This document shows positions 33,701-42,700 of a stretch of DNA of 64,000 bases, one piece after another. Source of the stretch: Choristoneura fumiferana (Eukaryota > Arthropoda > Insecta > Lepidoptera > Tortricidae); contig NC_133472.1 of the NCBI RefSeq assembly GCF_025370935.1, positions 41,289,018 through 41,353,017 of the forward strand. Reading direction: 5' to 3'. The position numbers and the translations under genes were made by a program. Position 1 is the first letter of the stretch; each line of letters starts with the position of its first letter. The notes under the pieces are model-generated. The model saw nothing but the letters and a program-made list of their open reading frames with translations, was not told the origin of the DNA and did not search any database.

Positions 33701-36700
33701 TCGTATTCTTGGTCAGCTCCACGGCTGCTTTCTTCTTCGTTCATATTGAAAGCCTTTCATACGCTCTTTTTTATTCGTAGAATGTATGAGCTACGTGCCT
33801 CCCTGCCGGAGGACTATCTCCTCAAAGTGTCACTCCTCAACTGCGATACCTGTGAACCTGACGACCTGATCGGAACAACCTGCATCGACTTGGAAGACAG
33901 AGTGTATACGAAGCACAGGGCGTCCGTCGGATTGGCCACTGAATATAACCTGTAAGTTAACAGGTCTGCTCTCCCTCCTACGTCGCTGGGCACGACTGGA
34001 CTTATTTGCCGATTATGCAGTCGTAGCTGTGGCTTCCAAAGCTTACAAGTAATGAGCGTAAAAGCAGTGAAGATATGCGTTAGTCGCACTCCAGTAATAA
34101 TCCCATTTATAACTAATTTGGGCAGCAACTAACAGCATCTTCCAACCAGGGTAGGAGCATTGCGATGGCGAGACTATCAGAAGCCGTCGATCATTCTCGA
34201 AGACCTCTGTTTAAAGAACCATCTGCCACCGCCCATGTTTCCTGACGCCTCATCAGTCATGGTCAACGGCGTGGAGTATAAGGACTGTGACAATGGTACG
34301 TTATTCCTCGAAGCGGCTCTAAAACTAAGCATGTTATATAGGTAGTACTTACGAAGGTTTGTTTATTGTATTTTTCATTTATGATGAGTTCTGTGACTCT
34401 TCAAAATTTTCCGAATTACGCATACTATATTTGCAAAATATATTTTTATTTATTTTTATTTTGAAGCAAAATTTGCAGGTGGTAGGACCTTGTGCAAGGT
34501 CCGCCCGTATTGCTACCACCATCTTGCTCGCTTATCCTGCCGTGAAGCAGCAGTGCTTGCACTGTTGTGTTTCGGCGTGGAGAGTAAGACAGCCGGTGCA
34601 ATTACTGGCGCTTGAGGTATCCCATCTTAGGCCTCTAGGTTGGCAACGCATCTGCAATACCCTTGTGTTGCAGATGTTTATTTATGGGCGGTGGTGATCT
34701 CTTACTATCAGGAGTCCCACTTGCTACTTTGCCATCCAGTTGAATCAAAAAAATAAATAAAAGTAAGTAATCAAAAAAATTTAAAACTGTACTTTTTAAA
34801 AATATATAGCAATATCAGTGTCCATTAAATATACTCCATCGAATACGATAGAAAAATATATGTTTTTTTACATGACGCTATGTGTAAAACGTAACAGAGT
34901 AGTGACGTGACACAACATAATCGGTAATTGCTGAGGTTCATTATTATTGTTGTTGAATTTTGTTACTGTTTCTCGTTAAGTTTGTTGTTATTTTTTTGCA
35001 AAATGCCGAAACGGTCTAAAAAGACTGTTTTCACTTCTCATGCTCAAAAAGTAGGTCAATATAGCCTTACGAGGCGGGAGTAAAGTGAGTACTTTAGCCC
35101 TTAGGGGGTAAAAGTTTTTTTTTATTTACTTTGAGTGACTTAGATAAACTTAAACAGCCAGTACTTGCTTAGTTTTTGGCATAATAAGATTGTGTGTTGA
35201 GTTGACCATTTACATGACGAAAATGTTACGTTCTTTGTCTACGTGGTCTTAGTTTCTATGCTTTTTCCGCATAGAAGGTGGCGCCATTCTATTTATTCCA
35301 GTTTGTGTATTGACCATTTCGCCGATGCGATTTTGTTATATATCTGGGTCTGATTGGAAAAAAATACTTACCGCCTAAACTTTGAAATTGTTGTAGAGCG
35401 TAAATCAAAAACGATTAAAATAAATTGATTATTCTCACAATGTCGTCAAGTGATAGTGAAAATTATGATTTTGAGCAAAGAGCATGCCGCCGAAATCTAG
35501 AAAGATTTATTTAAAAACCTATGAAAGTTTTATAGACTGAAGGAATAAGAAAAGCATTAATTCTTTCCCAGAAATGACTATTTTTTTCTCGCATTCCAAG
35601 TGAAAAATAGAGTTTTCACCTCGAGAATAAAAGTCAATATAAACACTCGGATAAATAGATACCCTCGTTAAAGCTCGGGTGGCTAACCACCTCGGGTATA
35701 TATAGGCTTATTTTAGTCCCTCGATAAAAAAATACTATTTGAACTGCCAGAGTCGGGATTTTGTAATGCGTTTGAGGGATTATTTCGAGCGAGAACGAGA
35801 AAACGGTGGGCGGAAAACTGGCAAAATATTATTTTTTTTAAATATAATGCAACTGTTCCAAAAATACCACTAATAACTTTTAGAAAAATCGATAGTTCAC
35901 TCGATAAATAGTACATCTCTAAAGTTTTTTATTTTTATTAATTAACTTGACTTTACCCCGGCTTCACACGCGTAAAATTGATGATTTTAAATTCCGGGAT
36001 TTTTTTATACTCCCACCATTGTAGGTACGTTAGCGACGATCTTAAGAGGGTCGCTGGCGGCGGATGGATGCTAGGGGCTGAAGACAGAGTATTGTGGCGC
36101 GCCATGGAAGAGGCCTATGTCCAGCAGTGGACTGCTAGGCTGATGCTGTTGATGATGACGTTAGCGTATGCATTTGCTACTTTGCGCTGCAGCAGAGCGT
36201 CACCAGCACCAGCGCTGCCAATCCTGCTGCCTACTCAATGCACGCCATAGCTTGTACTTGGTTTTAGTCCTCATATTGAAATCCTTAAAAAAATGTTTGT
36301 ACCCTCAGGAAAAAAATACGGAAGCACAGCAGAAAGGAAAGAAAATATATGTTTGAACCTCCTACATAAATGGCATACTCTGCCCATCTGTGGACACCGC
36401 TTGGTGCCGGAGCACGTGGAGACCAGGACACTCTTCCACCCTGAGAAGCCTGATGTAGAACAGGTAAGGATTAGAAAGTGGAGAAGACTAGCAACTCTGT
36501 GTTCTGTTTTCTTGATGAATCTCGTATAGTACCTAAACGTCAAATTGTTGTATACCGCTCAATCAGTTGATCGCTGTACTACTTTTAAAAAAGCTCGCAC
36601 CTTAAAATCGTCAATTTTCTGGGAATTTTTTTTTTGATGTATTGTTTTGATTTGGGCTGATTTGCATGGCCATGTCGGTAGCCATAGTTCTTCTACACAA

Positions 36701-39700
36701 TCTCATTTCTGATTCGGTCTCGTAGATAAATCCCGAGCATAGCCATAACTCGCTAATACATCATTTCAGGGTAAAATCCAGCTCTGGGTAGACATGTTCC
36801 CCCTGGAAAGTGGCCTGTTCATACCAGCCCCCGTGGACATCACTCCGCGACACGTGGAAGAGTTCGAACTAAGGGTCATCGTCTGGGATGTCAGGGATGT
36901 AAAGCTTAGAGACGATAGGGCTGACATTTACGTAAAAGCGTAAGAATTCCACCTCCTTCAGGTTTTTTTTTAAGATTTCTTGGTACCAGGCACTCCAAAT
37001 ACCTATACCGGGTGTGGCCTGTAATACGAGGAAAAAATTGAAACGTAGATCGCCTTCGTCAAACTGAACAACTTTAGTTCAGCGACTTTAAAAATAATGG
37101 AGTCTTTGAATTTTCCTTTTTTCATACAAATTAAATACTGCTATCAATGTACGCCATCCTAGAACCCAACTGACGTCGCCTGTCATTGTCACCCTAAAAA
37201 CACCAAACATTTTGCTTTACATTGCTTCTTCGAATAAACTTCAAAGTGTAATAAAAATAAAAATAAAAACTAATTATTTTTAAAAGTCGCTGAACTATTG
37301 TTGTTCAGATTGAGGAGTATGATCTATGTTTTAATTATTTGCTCATATTACAGGCCACACCCGGTATACCAGTCCATGTAGTACATTAAAAGATAGAAAA
37401 ATTTACAGACTATTAAAAGGTTAATTTAGTTCAAAAGTGCTATTCCTCTCTGTGGATATATAGAAGAATAAGAAAAAAATAGTTGTTGTCATTATGTAGT
37501 CAAAGATGGTGTCGGGTTAGAATTACAGCTCTCCATGGAGAAATGCATTTGTTCCTTTGATGTCTTAAGATGTGACATAGGATATAGGTTAAGGTATACC
37601 GTAGGCGACAGGCTAGCAACCTGTCACGATTGTACCTTTTTTTTGTCAAACTTTAAACTTAAAAGTGGCTCCGAAGCGGTAACGTTTCGTGTGCTCTGTC
37701 TACCCCATTTGGGAATACAGGCGTGATGTTTGTGTGTGTCAATTTCAGTTTATTATTTGTATATTATTTATTATTCGAAGATATTTATATACTTTTGTAC
37801 CTTGTCGCTGTAACTTCATGTTTGAACTTTTAAAGTAGTCAGAAGGCATACTGTGACAAGGTACTAAAGTGTAAAGATATCTTTGACCTCGATACACTCA
37901 AGGTTTGCCAGCGGGCTATGCAGCGCAGTATCCTAGGTGTTCGAAGAGCCGATAGAATAAGGAACACTGAACTGCGCTCAAAAACCCGAATTGGTGATGT
38001 GGGGACAAAAACCGCCAAACTCAAGTGGGACTGGGCAGGACATGTCTGCCGGATGCATCCGGATCGTTGGGCCAAAATCACCACTGATTAGGTTCCAAGC
38101 GACGGGCACCGGAGCAGAGATATTCTAGCCGGACTGGCAACATTTTGCCGAAGCCAGAGGCGAGTGGAAGGAGAAAGGGGAGGCCTTTGCCCAGCAGTGG
38201 GACACTATATAGGCAATTTAAAAATATATACTTGTTGCATTTCGTTTACATATTTTGTATTGTAGGTGGATAGGACCGAGCGACGAAGCACAAGACACTG
38301 ACATCCACTTCGAAAGCATGGGCGGCGAAGGCAGTTTCAACTGGAGAATGATTTTCCATTTCCATTATCAGCACGCTGAAAGAAAGGTGAACTCTTCCTG
38401 ATTAAATTGGTAGATTTCTGGCTACAATAGTACATTGTGTCTTAAGGGCGGTAAATAAGGAATTACGAACGAGAGTCTATTAGAAGTGTGAAGCCCGTGT
38501 GACATACAATGTTTTTCATCACATTTGCGAGTAAAATTGTATATTTGTAAAAGAAAAACTAATATTTTTTCAAAAATTGCCGATACCGCTAACTGCGCTC
38601 TTGGTAGCACCAAGCATGTGCATGGCGTGCGTGTGCAGCGCGCGCACGGAGCAGCAGCACACCATGCAGTAACAAACTCATTTACCGACCTTGGGCTTCA
38701 TGACATGAAAATGAGTACGGGCAATGACTCATTTACCGACCACGGGTTTCATGAGAAGCACATTAAGGTCGAGGGTTTTATTTGGGGGTTTGCAACCGAG
38801 GTAGCCTGCATGTTACGACACTGTTTACGAGCAAGTGTGATGAAAAAATTATTGTATTTAGTCCGTAAGGTTCGATCATCAGAAAATATCGCACACGTAC
38901 TCGTACATATTGATGTAACAAAGGTAACTTTCCAGAATTGCGGAATTTTTCATGTGGGAAGCCTACGGTAACTTCTTGAAATTTCATATGGGGAGATTAT
39001 AATAACATCACACGAGTTTTTGAATACGTACAGTCGAGTTCATAAACTTGTGAGCAAAATTTTGATCAAAAATATCTGAACACGACTCTTTTGTTAACGG
39101 CGTAGGTGTTCAGATATTTTTGATGAAATTTTTGCTCACAAGTTTATGAACTCAACTGCATGCAACAAGCGTGCATAAATATCTGATACGACTCTATTTC
39201 TAGGATTGTTTTTTTGGAATCTTTTTGTATTTTTTATTTCAATTCCAAATTTTTACTTTTACGGTCATCCCGTAAAACCTAAATTGAAAATACAAACTGA
39301 AATAAGATGCACAGAAAAACAGAAAAATAAGAACATCACTGAATCGAACCCAGGTCCTCGGTAATCCGTACCGCGTGCTATACCGCTACACCACTGATGG
39401 TCAACGGTACCGACACGAATTTCCCCTATGCACCTCATATCTTAGCTTGTTTGTTTCTTACTTAGTCACTTAAGCAGTGACGCTAGCGACATCTATGCCG
39501 TAGCCCTCATCGAGAAACTTCTATTTCTAGGGCCGCGCCGGAAGGACGTGTCAGATATTTTTGCACGCTCCTCTGTGACACATATTAATGCTGGTGACTG
39601 TACAGTCGAGTGCAAAAATAAGGACTTATCTACCCTTCAAAAATTATGTACAGTCAAGGGCAAAGATATTGACACGGCCAAAGTCGCAAAAATATGTAAA

Positions 39701-42700
39701 CATGGCCTTAATGTTAAGTGCATAAAGTCTTGTAAGTATAATATTTTTGTAACTTTGGCAGTATCGATATCTTTGCCCTTGACTGTACCACGGAGTCTTT
39801 TATTCTGACGTAACATATTTTAAGTGCTTCAAATAGATACATATTTTTGCACTTTTATTTTCACAAATTAGTTGCATGCTCGTAGAAGTGGTAACTGTAA
39901 GATCTCGGGTGAGTAGCGTAATTGTTTACAGTTCATTCTACCAGCACTTGGCAGATTTGACAATGAATTTAAACTTTCCTTTACCCAGTTAGTGCTCCAA
40001 GAGAAAGGTCCGTTCACGGAGGTGGAGGAGCATTTCCCCCCCATCCTCATAGTGCAGGTGCAGGACAGTGCAGCGTCACCCGATGAGTTCCTTGGTATGT
40101 TTGTCTTACTAGCCTTTACATGTATCTGGCCGTAAGGTTCATCAGTTGAAAGAAACAAAATATTTTTTCAAATTGGTTCGCATGTCACGTAATGGTCCCA
40201 AATTAGCAAATTCCGGTAGGTAGTTTGCTAATTTGGGACCATTTTGGGACATGCGCATCTTGTGGACGGCGCTGATCTCCTTTTGGGACCATCTGAACAT
40301 AATATGGACACTAAAAAGAAGAACTTTAATCCGACACTCACGCACTCATCCACGTACAGTCGAGTTCATAAACTTGTGAGCAAAAATTTAATCAAAAATA
40401 TCTGAACACGACTCTATTGTTAACGGAGTAGCAGCGTGTTCAGATATTTTTGATAAATTTTTTGCTCACAAAGATTATAAACTCGACTGTACCGTACGCA
40501 AAAAAAATAGTGGGAGTTTTATTTATGCCTTCTTTATTTCTAGACATTATTGTTCAGTCCACCTTTTGCCTTATGTATTTTCAGGGTGTCAAGCTATCTC
40601 CATACTAAGCTTCATCATGATCGCTTCAATACTTGAGGGGTGAAAGCGTACCAAACACACTCACTATCGCATTTATAAAGGATAATTCGGATTGTTCAAG
40701 GTACATTGATGCTCGACCTAACGTCGATGCCCCGCGGCGCCAAAATAGCGCGGCATTGTACGCCTGCCATATTAGAGAGGCGCAAAATCAACCTCTTCGT
40801 GGTACGGACCGTACGGGCCTGGTGGCCTTTGAAGACGCTCGACAGATCAACGGGGAATTACCATCCTGATGTAAGTAATGTACCTTTTGTTTCTAGATTT
40901 TTTAACTAGTTGTTGCCGACAACTTGGTTTAGTCTATATCCCACGGTAACTTTATAAATTTCACGAGATATATAACCAGAGAGAGGAGTTTTCATGGCAT
41001 TCTTTGACTTCTCACTTATCGACTTCTGATATACATACATATATCGATACACACACACAATGTACAAAGAATGATAACAATTTATAACGAAAATACAAAC
41101 TAAGACATGGATGCACAGAAAAACCAGAAAAAGAGACCAGCACTGGGAATCGAACCCAGGTCCTCAGCAATCCGTGCTGCGTGTATAACCCGTAGGGGCT
41201 ACACCACTGCTGGACAGTAATCTAGACACGATTTTTTCCTATGCATACATATCTCAGGTTGCTTATTTTTACTATGCTACTTAAGCAGCAGCACTAGCGA
41301 CATCTATGTTCAGTCGACAGACGTCACACTCTTTCAGAACTAACCACTCACCCAGACAAGAGATGTCGCTACTAAGCAATCAAATTATTGTTCGTTTTTT
41401 GGAGGAAAGAGTGTGACATCTGTCGACGGAACATAGATGTCGCTAGTGCTGCTGCTTAAGTAGCATAGTAAAAATAAGCAACCTGAGATATATAAAAGTA
41501 AGATAGAAGGCACCTGTAACAATGCATACGAAAAGAGACTTAATATAAAAAGTAACAAATTTGGACGTTGTAAATAAGTAAAAACGGTTATATAAGACTT
41601 ACAAATGTGCCTTCAAGATCCCTTTGAGAGTTAAGTAAAACAGGATTCAAGTGGAAGATGAAACTGGTTATAAAAAGTACTGATTCACTGAACTGTGAGA
41701 ACTATGTAAGTATAAGCACGAATGGATATTTTAACGTCAAAGTTTTATGATATTGTGAGACTTAAGCACGTCTTGATAGAATGGCTCCTGAGCTAAGAAT
41801 GAATTTTGACGTAAAAGCAAAGTGCTGAATAGGAGAGTACAGTGGATATTCGAAAATTGAAATTTTTAATTGAATTTTTAAACGAACCGAAACATAACTG
41901 AGGAAGTGGTTGAAAATCAACAAGGCTTGATAAGCCTTGTTACGCAGATAGACACACAGACACACATAACGGTCAAACTTATAACACCCCTCTTTTTGCA
42001 TCGGGGGTTAAAAAAGTAGCCTGATTTAATAAGCCATCACCATCGTCCTCATTAATTCATACTGTAAGAGATGTACTTTTGTCGATGGTGAAATTTCCAC
42101 TGATCCTTTCCTTCTGCCAGTCTTTTAATTTGTATGTCATGAGATGATAATATGATAATATATTATAACCGCGACGATCATCATCATTATCCCGATCTAT
42201 ACTTCGTTTTTTAGCATTAGAAAAAGGGTAAAAAATCTTTACGTGTCTTTTTATAGAAAAACGTAAAAAAAAATAGTAACTATTACTTATGATACCAAAA
42301 GCATGTAAATGACCATAGGTCCTTGCTAATTGTTACATATTTGCTGTGACTTATTTTTCAAAAGTGTTTTTCAATAAAAGGACACGTCATGAGCGCTTAC
42401 CTTCTTTCTAATGCTAAAGAAAACGAAGTTCACAACGTTCCACTGCAAGCACATGCCTCCTCTCGAAATGAGAGGGCTTAGTAATGTAATCCTAATAATA
42501 ATAAACCCTTTCTTTTTCTTAGGGTATGATAGACTTGGAGTTAACTTTATTGCCCAAGGAGAAAGCTGTTCTGATGCCTGTTGGAGTTGGCAGAGAAGCA
42601 CCAACACCCTTACCGGATCCCAAGTGAACTTTTTATTGCTTATTTACTTAGTTTTTATAAATATTTTACGCGTCTTTTTGATTAGCTTCTCGTTAATTGA

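Noticed and set aside
38525..38971. 148-residue plus-strand frame
   Set aside because: It crosses repeat family B, and the other two copies do not keep the frame.
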